DNA of 33,209 bases from JAVEDQ01 sp035468175. Lineage in GTDB: Bacteria; Actinomycetota; Actinomycetes; Frankiales; Frankiaceae. Below are positions 1-7,174 of the stretch, one piece after another. The notes under the pieces are model-generated. The model saw only the letters and a program-made list of their open reading frames with translations, was not told the origin of the DNA and did not search any database. The DNA lies in NCBI GenBank assembly GCA_035468175.1, contig DATITC010000128.1:1-33209 (forward strand), read 5' to 3'. Within the stretch, counting starts at the first letter, position 1. Each line of letters starts with the position of its first letter. Both the position numbers and the translations under genes were made by a program.

Positions 1-637
1 GGGCCTCGGTGATGGAGCCATTGGACCGGCGTACCGCCGCCGCCACACCCACGATCGCCCAGGCCTGGGCGACCCGGTGGAACTTCTCGTAGTGGACGCC
101 CCAGCCGTCGCCCAACTTCGGCAACGACACCTCGACCAGCACCTCATCCGGCTCGAGCACGCTCTGCAGGTAGTCGACGAAGAATTCGCTCGCCGCCACC
201 TCCCGCCGTCCATTCGGCCCGGCGATCCGCATCGTCGCGTCGAGTGCCACAGCCACCGAGGCCAGGTCACCGGCCGGGTCGGCGTGCGCGAGGGCACCGC
301 CGAAGGTGCCCTTGTGCCGCACCGCGGGGTCCGCGACGGTCTGCGTCGTCTCGGACAGCAGCGGCAGGTGTTGCCGGACCAGCTGGTCCCGCAGCACCTC
401 GTCGTGTGTGGTCATCGAGCCGATGACGATGCGGTCACCCTCGTCCCGCACGCCGCGCATCTCATCGACCTTGCACACGTCGACGACGACGGTCGGGTAG
501 GACAGGCGGAGCCGGAGCAACGGCAGCAAGCTCTGCCCGCCGCCGAGCACCTTCGCCTCCTCGCCGTGCTCGGCCAGCGCCGCGACCGCCTGATCGACGG
601 ATGTCGCCTTCACGTAGTCGAACTCGGCCGGGATCAT
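1..637 (-). CDS. coxM: CoxM-like FAD subunit of a molybdenum hydroxylase (partial, C-terminus off the left edge)
   Basis: FAD-binding medium subunit of a carbon monoxide dehydrogenase/xanthine-dehydrogenase-type molybdenum enzyme; it passes electrons from the iron-sulfur subunit to FAD in the cytoplasm. About 212 residues are visible, from ATG at 637 to the window edge. The two family FAD motifs are present: VLGGGQSLLP near residues 30-39 and GTFGGALAHADPAGD near 110-124. The start overlaps the coxL stop as ATGA, so translation is probably coupled. The order S-L-M on one strand is that of form II cox operons; form I operons are usually M-S-L. The missing part would hold the rest of the FAD domain and the CO_deh_flav_C domain. 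Family assignment is firm; the physiological substrate is not known. Confidence 0.93.
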   Translation of the reverse strand, partial: MIPAEFDYVKATSVDQAVAALAEHGEEAKVLGGGQSLLPLLRLRLSYPTVVVDVCKVDEMRGVRDEGDRIVIGSMTTHDEVLRDQLVRQHLPLLSETTQTVADPAVRHKGTFGGALAHADPAGDLASVAVALDATMRIAGPNGRREVAASEFFVDYLQSVLEPDEVLVEVSLPKLGDGWGVHYEKFHRVAQAWAIVGVAAAVRRSNGSITEA

Positions 638-3156
638 CGGGCGTCTCCTTCGCGGCCGGCCTGGACGTCATCAACGGTGCTGGTCGATGCGCCGCCGTAG
701 GCCACCGTCCCGGCAGCGGCCCGGTCCCCACCGTCACCGCCGCCCGCTCCTCCGCTGTCCTGGATCGCTCGCCAGACCCGTTCCGGCGTACAGGGCATCC
801 GGACGTCGCGGACGCCGAGGTGCCGGAGCGCGTCCACGACCGCGTTCACCACCGCCGGCGTGGAGGCGATGGTGCCGGCCTCGCCGACGCCCTTGACGCC
901 GAGCGGGTTGGTGGTCGCTGGAGTCTCGGTGCGATCGAGGTCGAAGTGCGGCAGGTCCGCGGCGCTCGGGATCGTGTAGTCGACCATCGTGCCGGTGACG
1001 AGGTTGCAGTCGGCGTCGTAGACCGCCTCCTCGAACAGCGCCTGGGCGATGCCCTGCGCGAGGCCACCGTGGATCTGACCCTCGACGATCTGCGGGTTGA
1101 CCACGTTGCCGATGTCGTCGACCGCCACGTACTTGCGGATCTTCACCATGCCGGTCTCGGTGTCGACGTCGACCGCACAGAGGTGGGTGCCGTGCGGGTA
1201 GGAGAAGTTCTCCGGGTCGAAGACGTAGCTGGAGTTGAGGGTCGGCTCCATGCCGTCCGGCAGGTTGTGGTTCAAGAAGGTCGCCAGGGCCACGTCGCCG
1301 ATGCTCTGCTTCGCCTCGGGCGAGCCCTTGACCGAGAAGGTGCCGTTCGCGAACTCGAGGTCGCCCTCGGCCGCCTCGAGCAGGTGGGCGGCGACCCGGC
1401 GAGCCTTGTCGATCACCTTCTGGCACGCCTTGTGCACCGCGACCCCGCCGACCACGAGCGAGCGCGAGCCGTAGGTGTCCAGACCCTGCGGCGAGGACTT
1501 GGTGTCGCCGTGCAGCACCTCGACGTCCTCGAAGGGCACTCCGAGGGCGTCGGCCACGATCTGGCTCCAGGACGTGACGTGACCCTGACCGTGCGGGCTG
1601 GTGCCGGTGACGACCTCGACCTTGCCGCTCGGCAGGACCCGGACGTCGGCCGCCTCCCATCCGCCGGCGCCGTAGGACAGCGAGCCGAGGACCCTGGAGG
1701 GCGCGAGCCCGCACATCTCTGTGAACGTCGAGATGCCGATACCGAGCTGGACCGGGTCCTGCCGGTCCCGGCGCTCCTGCTGCTCGCGGCGGAGGTCGTC
1801 GTAGCCGAACAGCGTTTTGGCCTTCGCCGTGGCGGCCTCGTAGTTGCCGCTGTCGTAGGTCAGGCCCGCGATCGTCTCGTAGGGGAACTCCTCGTGCTTG
1901 ATCCAGTTCCGCTCGCGGAGTTCGAAGGGTTCCATGCCGAGGTCGTAGGCGGCGTCGTCCATCAGCCGCTCGATCGCGAAGGTCGCCTCCGGGCGTCCCG
2001 CGCCGCGGTAGGCATCGGTCGGGGTCTTCGTGGTGAAGACGCCGGTGGCCTTGAAGTCCAGCGCGTCCATCTTGTAGATCGAGTTGTACATGAAGGCCCC
2101 GAGGATCGGGATGCCGGGCGTGACCAGCTGCAGGTAGGCGCCCATGTCCGCGAGCAGGTCGACCTTCAGCCCACGCATCCGCCCGTCGGCGTCGAACGCG
2201 GCCGAGATCCGCTGGATCTGGTCGCGGCCGTGGATCGTGGCCTGATAGTTCTCGCTGCGGGACTCGTTCCACTTCACCGGCCGGCCGAGCTTCTTGGCCG
2301 CCATCAAGCAAATGACCTCTTCGGCGTACACGTTGAGCTTGGCCCCGAAACCGCCGCCGACGTCGGGGGCGATGACCCGGATCTTCTGCTCCGGGATGCC
2401 GGTGGTCAGCGCGAGCATCAGCCGCAGGATGTGCGGCACCTGTGTGGACGAGTAGACGGTGTACTCGTCCGCTGCGGCGATCGGGGCGACGACCACCGCC
2501 CGCGGCTCCATCGGGGTCGGGAGCAGACGCTGGTTGATGTAGCGCCGCTCGACCACGTGCGCGGCGCCGTTGAACGCTCCGTCGACGTCGCCGTTCACCA
2601 GCGGCCAGGTGAACGACTTGTTGGTGCCCTTGTCGCCGTGCACGAGGTCGCCGCCTGCAAGTGCGGCCTCCATGTCGATGACGGCCGGCAGCGGGTCGTA
2701 GTCGACCTCGATCGCCTCCAGCGCATCGGCGGCGGAGTAGCGATCCCGGGCGCACACGATCGCGACCGCGTCCCCGAGGTGGCGCACCTCGTCGGTGGCC
2801 AGGGGATGGTGATCGGGATGAACCATGTCCTCGGTCACCGGCCACGCGCACGGCAGCGACATCCCGTCGACTCCGAGGTCCGCTGCGGTGAACGCGGCGA
2901 AGACGCCGGGGCGCTGCAAGGCCGGGGAGACGTCGATCGACGCGATACGGGCGTGGGCCATCGGGCTGCGCAGCACGGCGATGTGCGCCATGCCAGGCAT
3001 CTGGATGTTGTCGGTCCAGGTGGTCTGGCCGGTGATGAGCTTCGCGTCCTCCTTGCGCTTGCGAGGACGGCCGAGTTCGCGCTGCCCGGTGGGGGGCGTC
3101 TGCTGTCCCGACTCCGCGACCTGCTCGGCCAGGAGGCCGGCATCTAGCTCGGTCAT
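634..3156 (-). CDS. coxL: CoxL-like molybdopterin large subunit, form II (AYRGAGR)
   Basis: Catalytic large subunit (840 aa) of an aerobic CO dehydrogenase-type/aldehyde-oxidase-type molybdenum hydroxylase, binding the Mo-cytosine-dinucleotide cofactor. The active-site loop reads AYRGAGR (residues 382-388), the form II signature; true form I CO dehydrogenases have AYXCSFR. The conserved catalytic Glu is in GVKGVGEAGTI (Glu759), and GGGFGAK is present in the middle of the chain. The ATG at 3156 was chosen because it overlaps the coxS stop as ATGA and gives the usual N-terminus; a longer reading to 3363 runs inside coxS. Length is normal and there are no breaks. Form II enzymes have unclear or varied substrates, so CO oxidation should not be assumed. 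Confidence 0.95.
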   Translation of the reverse strand: MTELDAGLLAEQVAESGQQTPPTGQRELGRPRKRKEDAKLITGQTTWTDNIQMPGMAHIAVLRSPMAHARIASIDVSPALQRPGVFAAFTAADLGVDGMSLPCAWPVTEDMVHPDHHPLATDEVRHLGDAVAIVCARDRYSAADALEAIEVDYDPLPAVIDMEAALAGGDLVHGDKGTNKSFTWPLVNGDVDGAFNGAAHVVERRYINQRLLPTPMEPRAVVVAPIAAADEYTVYSSTQVPHILRLMLALTTGIPEQKIRVIAPDVGGGFGAKLNVYAEEVICLMAAKKLGRPVKWNESRSENYQATIHGRDQIQRISAAFDADGRMRGLKVDLLADMGAYLQLVTPGIPILGAFMYNSIYKMDALDFKATGVFTTKTPTDAYRGAGRPEATFAIERLMDDAAYDLGMEPFELRERNWIKHEEFPYETIAGLTYDSGNYEAATAKAKTLFGYDDLRREQQERRDRQDPVQLGIGISTFTEMCGLAPSRVLGSLSYGAGGWEAADVRVLPSGKVEVVTGTSPHGQGHVTSWSQIVADALGVPFEDVEVLHGDTKSSPQGLDTYGSRSLVVGGVAVHKACQKVIDKARRVAAHLLEAAEGDLEFANGTFSVKGSPEAKQSIGDVALATFLNHNLPDGMEPTLNSSYVFDPENFSYPHGTHLCAVDVDTETGMVKIRKYVAVDDIGNVVNPQIVEGQIHGGLAQGIAQALFEEAVYDADCNLVTGTMVDYTIPSAADLPHFDLDRTETPATTNPLGVKGVGEAGTIASTPAVVNAVVDALRHLGVRDVRMPCTPERVWRAIQDSGGAGGGDGGDRAAAGTVAYGGASTSTVDDVQAGREGDAR

Positions 3157-3665
3157 GCGGAAACCTCCACGGGTGCGTCGGTGGCGGAGCCGCCGGGGGT
3201 CTGGCCCGCGGCCTGCTGTACGGCCTTGACGATGTTCTGGTAGCCGGTACAGCGGCAGAGGTTGCCCTCGAGGCCCTCGCGGATCTCCTGCTCGGAGGGG
3301 TCCGGGTTGTTGTTCAGCAGGTCGGCCGCGGCCATGATCATCCCTGGCGTGCAGTAGCCGCACTGCAGGCCATGCTGGTCGTGGAAGGCCCGCTGCAACG
3401 GATGCTGGTTCTCCTCGCCCGGGCCGGTGGCGAGACCCTGGATCGTGGTGATCGACGACCCGTCCGCCTGGAGCGTGAGGATCGTGCAGCTCTTCACGCT
3501 CTGCCCATCGAGGTGGACGGTGCAGGAACCGCAGTTGCTGGTGTCGCAGCCGACCGGAGTGCCGGTGCGGCCCAGCCGATCGCGTAGGTAGTGGACGAGC
3601 AGCAGACGTGGTTCGACGTCGTCCTCGTAGCGAATGCCGTCAACGGTGACGCTCACGCGGGCCAA
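3153..3665 (-). CDS. coxS: CoxS-like [2Fe-2S] small subunit
   Basis: Small iron-sulfur subunit (170 aa) that carries electrons between the Mo centre in CoxL and FAD in CoxM. The N-terminal plant-ferredoxin-type cluster is ligated by Cys40, Cys45, Cys48 and Cys60 (CDTSNCGSC...C). The C-terminal helical domain holds the second cluster, with QCGYCTPGM (Cys102, Cys105) and CRCTGY (Cys137, Cys139). The start is TTG at 3665, preceded by a strong AGGAGG about 5 bases upstream; an internal GTG at 3656 is a weaker alternative. First gene of a coxS-coxL-coxM operon. The last part (about residues 155-170) is an Ala/Pro/Gly-rich tail. No maturation genes (coxD, E, F or G) are inside the window; they may lie beyond the left edge. 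Confidence 0.94.
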   Translation of the reverse strand: MARVSVTVDGIRYEDDVEPRLLLVHYLRDRLGRTGTPVGCDTSNCGSCTVHLDGQSVKSCTILTLQADGSSITTIQGLATGPGEENQHPLQRAFHDQHGLQCGYCTPGMIMAAADLLNNNPDPSEQEIREGLEGNLCRCTGYQNIVKAVQQAAGQTPGGSATDAPVEVSA

Positions 3666-3761
3666 GGGAGCCTCCTCAACAAAACGGTCAGGGGCGAGCG
3701 AGTGCCCGGTCCTGCGACGGCGGGGCCGCGAGTTGAGTGGGCCGCTGGCGGATCACTGCTG

Positions 3762-3804
3762 CGCCGGTCACGTACCGATCGTGGGTCGGACACTATGACC
3801 GGCG
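3762..3804. promoter_or_regulatory. Inverted repeat between coxS and moaA (candidate operator)
   Basis: Perfect 9-base arms, CGCCGGTCA at 3762-3770 and TGACCGGCG at 3796-3804, separated by 25 bases. It lies about 100-140 bases upstream of the coxS start in the 411-base divergent gap (3666-4076), which otherwise contains no convincing gene. The spacing would suit a dimeric regulator or a looped site; this is inference from symmetry only. The stretch 3880-4076 would be the moaA leader; I see no recognisable riboswitch in it. Confidence 0.35.
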
Positions 3805-4076
3805 TCACGTCCGCGCCAGACGGGGGTGCTTCGCCGCGCAACAAGCTCCGGCACCGGCCGGCGGAACGCCCTTAAGTGCGGTGGTTAGGTCCGTTTGATC
3901 CCGCATTCTCGGAAGGCGGCCCGCACGGCCGTCATCGCAAGCAGCCAAGACGCGCGGCGCGACGGTGCAAAGCCGGTGAATCGCCCAGATCGCTCCCACT
4001 TGGATGCCGACGATCGCGGGCCGCGGCTCGTGCCCGTCCGAGTGCGCCGACCGCACACATGACGCACCATGGGCGT

Positions 4077-5108
4077 ATGGAGGGAGGCATGCAGGTAGGT
4101 GGGGAGCAACCGCGGGACCTGCTCAGCAGACCGCTGCGCGACCTCCGTGTCTCCGTCACCGACCGCTGCAATTTCCGCTGCCGGTACTGCATGCCTCGCG
4201 AGGTGTTCGGAGCGGACCACGCATTCCTCCCCCGGTCCGAACTGCTCACCTTCGAGGAGATCGCACGCGTCGTCGCGGCCCTCACTCCACTCGGGGTCCG
4301 CAAGGTCCGGCTCACCGGCGGCGAACCTCTGCTCCGACGGAACGTCCCGGCCCTCGTGGCGATGCTCGCCGGCACTGCCGGCGTCGAGGATCTGGCCCTG
4401 ACCACCAACGGCTCACTGCTGACCGCGCTGGCCGAACCGCTGCGCGACGCGGGCCTGCGGCGGATCACGGTCAGCCTCGACTCGGTCGACCCGCAGATCT
4501 TCGCCGACTTGAGCGACACGAAGATCCCCCTGCAGACGGTGCTGTCCGGCATCGCACGCGCCTCGTCTGTCGGGTTCCGGGTGAAGATCAACACGGTGGT
4601 CCAGCGCGGGGTGAACGACGCCGGCCTGCTCGACCTCGTCGACTACGCCCGCAGCGCGGGGCACACGCTGCGCTTCATCGAGTACATGGACGTCGGGTCC
4701 ACCAATGGATGGTTGCTCGATGAGGTCGTCCCGGCTGTCGAGCTGGTGCAGCGCATCGGCGACCGCTACCCGCTGGAGGCCGTCGGGCCGGCCGAGTACG
4801 GCGAGGTCGCCAAGCGCTACCGCTTCACCGACGGTGCCGGCGAGGTCGGCTTCGTGACGTCGGTGACCCAGCCGTTCTGCGGTTCGTGCACCCGCCTCCG
4901 CCTGTCCGCGGTCGGCGAGCTCTACACCTGCCTGTTCGGCACGACCGGTTACGACCTCCGTACGCCGCTGCGGGACGGCGCGAGCGACGAGGAGCTCGCC
5001 GCGCAGGTCTCCGGCCTGTGGACCAGGCGCGCGGACCGGTACTCGGAGGTTCGCGGCGCGCGGACGCGGACGCTCTCTAAGGTCGAGATGAGCTACATCG
5101 GGGGCTGA
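4077..5108 (+). CDS. moaA: GTP 3',8-cyclase MoaA
   Basis: Radical-SAM enzyme that turns GTP into 3',8-cyclo-7,8-dihydro-GTP, the first step of molybdenum cofactor synthesis; 343 aa from this start. The SAM-cluster motif CNFRCRYC gives Cys31, Cys35 and Cys38; LTGGEPLLR follows. The C-terminal substrate-side cluster is Cys268-x2-Cys271-x13-Cys285, and the chain ends in the Gly-Gly tail (YIGG) needed for activity. Start is uncertain: in-frame ATGs lie at 4059, 4077 and 4089, and the GGAGGGAGG at 4079-4087 is too close to 4089. It diverges from coxSLM, whose enzyme needs this cofactor, so linked expression is plausible. No other moa gene except a MoaD-like one at 5605 is seen. Confidence 0.95.
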   Translation: MEGGMQVGGEQPRDLLSRPLRDLRVSVTDRCNFRCRYCMPREVFGADHAFLPRSELLTFEEIARVVAALTPLGVRKVRLTGGEPLLRRNVPALVAMLAGTAGVEDLALTTNGSLLTALAEPLRDAGLRRITVSLDSVDPQIFADLSDTKIPLQTVLSGIARASSVGFRVKINTVVQRGVNDAGLLDLVDYARSAGHTLRFIEYMDVGSTNGWLLDEVVPAVELVQRIGDRYPLEAVGPAEYGEVAKRYRFTDGAGEVGFVTSVTQPFCGSCTRLRLSAVGELYTCLFGTTGYDLRTPLRDGASDEELAAQVSGLWTRRADRYSEVRGARTRTLSKVEMSYIGG

Positions 5109-5219
5109 CGGGGCGGACCCGTTCACGAGTTCCGCGAAGCACCTGACCGGCGACCGGAGGGCTCGCTACGCTGCCCGACGCCGCAGCACAGCGGCCTCTC
5201 GACGGAGTCTGGGGAACGT

Positions 5220-5579
5220 ATGGAAAAGCAGACAATGGTCAAGGCGCTCAGCATCAGCGGCATCGCGTTCGGCGTCGTCGGGTCCGCCCTCCCGACAGTT
5301 CTGATCTCCACCTACGGCAGCGAGCCGACGCCGGCTGCGCGCCTCCTGGCGCGGCTGTGGGGCAACCGCAACCTGGCCTTCAGTGTGCTGGCGATGCAGC
5401 TCGAGGGTGAAGCTCTCGACACCCTGCTGCGGACGGCGGTCCTCTCGAGCCTGGCAGACACCACCTTCGGTCTGCTCGCCAAGCCCGTGGATGGCCTTCC
5501 TTCTGGCACGGGCGCGGCCACCGCCGTCACAGGCGGGATCTTCGCCGCGCTGTACGCGTACGCGCTGAGCCTCGACTGA
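5220..5579 (+). CDS. Small hydrophobic membrane protein, unknown (DUF4267-like)
   Basis: 119 aa, with hydrophobic segments at about residues 7-30 (after a short basic start), in the middle around 50-65, and at the C-terminus (about 98-117), separated by a short loop containing LLARLWGNRN. The layout and the Gly-rich first helix recall the DUF4267-type small membrane proteins, but I do not recognise it firmly. ATG at 5220 is preceded by GGGGAA at 5211-5216. It lies 111 bases after moaA on the same strand, which is too far for clear coupling, and converges on the MoaD-like gene. Nothing in the sequence gives a function. Confidence 0.72.
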   Translation: MEKQTMVKALSISGIAFGVVGSALPTVLISTYGSEPTPAARLLARLWGNRNLAFSVLAMQLEGEALDTLLRTAVLSSLADTTFGLLAKPVDGLPSGTGAATAVTGGIFAALYAYALSLD

Positions 5580-5604
5580 GCTGGCCTGAGCAGGCCTGAG
5601 CCGG

Positions 5605-5886
5605 TCAGCCCCCGGCGACCGAGGGCAGCACCTGGACCTCGGAATCGGGATCTAGCGGGGTGGCGAGCCCCTGTCCGGTACGGACGTTCTCGCCGTCCAC
5701 GTACACGTTGACGTGCCGACGCAGGCTGCCGGTCTCGTCGCGCAGCCGGCGGCAGAGCCGGGGATGCCGTCCGTCGAGAAGGTCGAGCAGTTCGCCGACG
5801 GTGGACGGCGGCGGTTCCACCTCGAACGACCGCTGACCATCGGCGTGCTCGGCCAGCACCCCGGGCAGCCGCACCCGCACGCTCAC
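5605..5886 (-). CDS. MoaD/ThiS-family ubiquitin-like protein with C-terminal Gly-Gly
   Basis: 93-aa beta-grasp protein of the MoaD/ThiS family, ending in AGG, the tail that an E1-like enzyme adenylates and thiocarboxylates. Recognisable features are an N-terminal strand VSVRVRLPG, the STVGELLDLLD helix, the NVYVDGENVR strand and the LDPDSEVQVLPSVAGG end. Start GTG at 5886 overlaps the stop of the beta-propeller gene as GTGA, so the two are almost certainly co-translated. It is not beside moaE or another Moco gene on its own strand, although moaA is 500 bases away. Partnership with a beta-propeller suggests a separate sulfur-carrier or protein-tagging role; no E1 or JAMM protease is in the window. 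The longer reading to 6090 is a shadow. Confidence 0.88.
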   Translation of the reverse strand: MSVRVRLPGVLAEHADGQRSFEVEPPPSTVGELLDLLDGRHPRLCRRLRDETGSLRRHVNVYVDGENVRTGQGLATPLDPDSEVQVLPSVAGG

Positions 5887-6974
5887 AGCTCGGCCGCTCG
5901 CACGACCAGGACGTCGGGGAGGTGTGCCGCGACCTGGACGAAGCTCTCGCCCTCGTCCGCGCTGGCGTAGACGCAGCCGTCCCGGGTGCCGAGATAGACG
6001 CCGGTCGGGTCGCCGGCGTCGACACACGCCGCGTCCCGCAGGACGCTGCCCCAGTAGCCGTCCGGCAGTCCACGCCCGACCTCGGACCACGTGTCACCGC
6101 CATCCCGGGAGCGCTGTACCCGCAGCCGACCGGCGGGCGGCACCCGGCACGCATCGGCCTCGAGCGGCACCACCCAGATGAGCCCCGGCGTGCGCGGCGA
6201 CGCGAGCACCGGGAAGCCGAAATCGTAGGGCAGGTCCCCTGAGATGGATGTCCAGGACGCGCCACCGTCGTCCGAGCGGTAGACGCCGGGGTGGTTCTGC
6301 GCGTACAGCCGGGACGGGCCGGCGGCGTCGGCCGCCACCTTGTGCACGCACTGACCGAACTCGGGCGGCGGGTCCGGGAGGAACGGCGCGCCGATGCCGG
6401 AGTTCGACGGCGACCAGTTCTCGCCACGGTCGTCGCTGACGTAGACGCCACCCGTGCTCATCGCCACCGTGACCCGGTCGGACCGTGGATCGGGCAGCAC
6501 GGTGTGCACTGCTGCGCCCCCGAAGCCCGGCACCCAGTCCGCGCGGTGCGGGTGGTCCCACAGTCCGCGGATCAGCGCGAAGCTCCGGCCACCGTCCTCG
6601 CTGCGCCACAGCGACGTCGGTTCGCAGCCGGCCCACACCACGTCCGGCCGGTCGACGCTGTCGGGTTGCAGTTGCCAGACCCGGTTCAATGCGGCGCCTG
6701 TCTCGGTCGGGAAGCGGATCGGCGCTTCCTCGGTCTCCTGCCACGTCCCGTCGGCTCCTCGCGTGCCCACGTCGTCCGACCAGAGCACCGTCGGACCCCA
6801 GTGCTCGCTGTAGCCGGTGGCGAGCAGCCGTGGGGTGCTGCGGCGGGAGTCGATCGCGACGGCCGCGACCTCTTGCATCAAAAGATGCGGCCCGTCCAGG
6901 GTCCAGGACCGCCGATCCTCGCTGCGGGCCAGCCAGAGGCCCTTCTTGGTGCCGATGGCGAGCAAAGTGGTCAT
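5883..6974 (-). CDS. Cytoplasmic Asp-box (BNR/sortilin-like) beta-propeller protein
   Basis: 363-aa repeat protein. Five Asp-box turns of the S-x-D-x-G-x-x-W/F type are visible: SEDGGRSF, SDDRGENW, SDDGGASW, SRDGGDTW and SADEGESF. Such turns occur in sialidases, sortilins and photosystem assembly factors, so the family name sialidase does not show enzyme activity; I see no sialidase Arg triad or FRIP motif. It begins MTTLLAIGTKKGLWLARS, with no signal peptide, hence probably cytoplasmic. ATG at 6974 has GGAGG about 7 bases upstream; the longer ORF to 7235 is not used. The next gene downstream, overlapping by GTGA, encodes a MoaD/ThiS-like protein. It diverges from the flavin monooxygenase gene, with about 200 bases between. 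Confidence 0.88.
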   Translation of the reverse strand: MTTLLAIGTKKGLWLARSEDRRSWTLDGPHLLMQEVAAVAIDSRRSTPRLLATGYSEHWGPTVLWSDDVGTRGADGTWQETEEAPIRFPTETGAALNRVWQLQPDSVDRPDVVWAGCEPTSLWRSEDGGRSFALIRGLWDHPHRADWVPGFGGAAVHTVLPDPRSDRVTVAMSTGGVYVSDDRGENWSPSNSGIGAPFLPDPPPEFGQCVHKVAADAAGPSRLYAQNHPGVYRSDDGGASWTSISGDLPYDFGFPVLASPRTPGLIWVVPLEADACRVPPAGRLRVQRSRDGGDTWSEVGRGLPDGYWGSVLRDAACVDAGDPTGVYLGTRDGCVYASADEGESFVQVAAHLPDVLVVRAAEL

Positions 6975-7126
6975 GCGGGACCTCCGGAAGGCCGGGTGCA
7001 ACGGTTGCTGGCTCTCACACGAGGGAGACGATCCTCGTCGCCGGAACTCATCGCCAGGAGGCGGGCCCGGTGTCGGGCCGGTTGCCGAAGGACTCGACGG
7101 ATGGCGGCAGCAGGCGTTCGATGTGG

Positions 7127-7149
7127 TGTGGGTCACGTGATGTGGGTCA
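7127..7149. promoter_or_regulatory. Direct repeats around a TCACGTGA palindrome (candidate operator)
   Basis: TGTGGGTCA occurs at 7127-7135 and again at 7141-7149, with the perfect 8-base palindrome TCACGTGA at 7133-7140 between and overlapping them. The site ends 25 bases before the TTG start of the flavin monooxygenase gene and lies in the divergent gap with the beta-propeller gene. Position and symmetry suit a regulator site; no regulator gene is adjacent, so the binder is unknown. Confidence 0.35.
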
Positions 7150-7174
7150 GGTTGTCGATCGCAGGAGGTCCCCG

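Noticed and set aside
1993..2013. Form I carbon monoxide dehydrogenase
   Set aside because: The active-site loop is AYRGAGR, not AYXCSFR, and the gene order is S-L-M.
601..3147. 848-codon plus-strand open frame opposite coxL
   Set aside because: Antisense shadow typical of high-GC coding DNA; composition is Arg/Asp/Val-rich without motifs, and coxL has full family signatures.
3880..4076. Moco or cobalamin riboswitch ahead of moaA
   Set aside because: The leader is long enough, but I cannot match the conserved cores of either class by eye; a covariance-model search would settle it.
5883..6974. Sialidase enzyme
   Set aside because: Asp-boxes alone do not indicate activity; no Arg triad, no FRIP-type motif and no signal peptide are visible.
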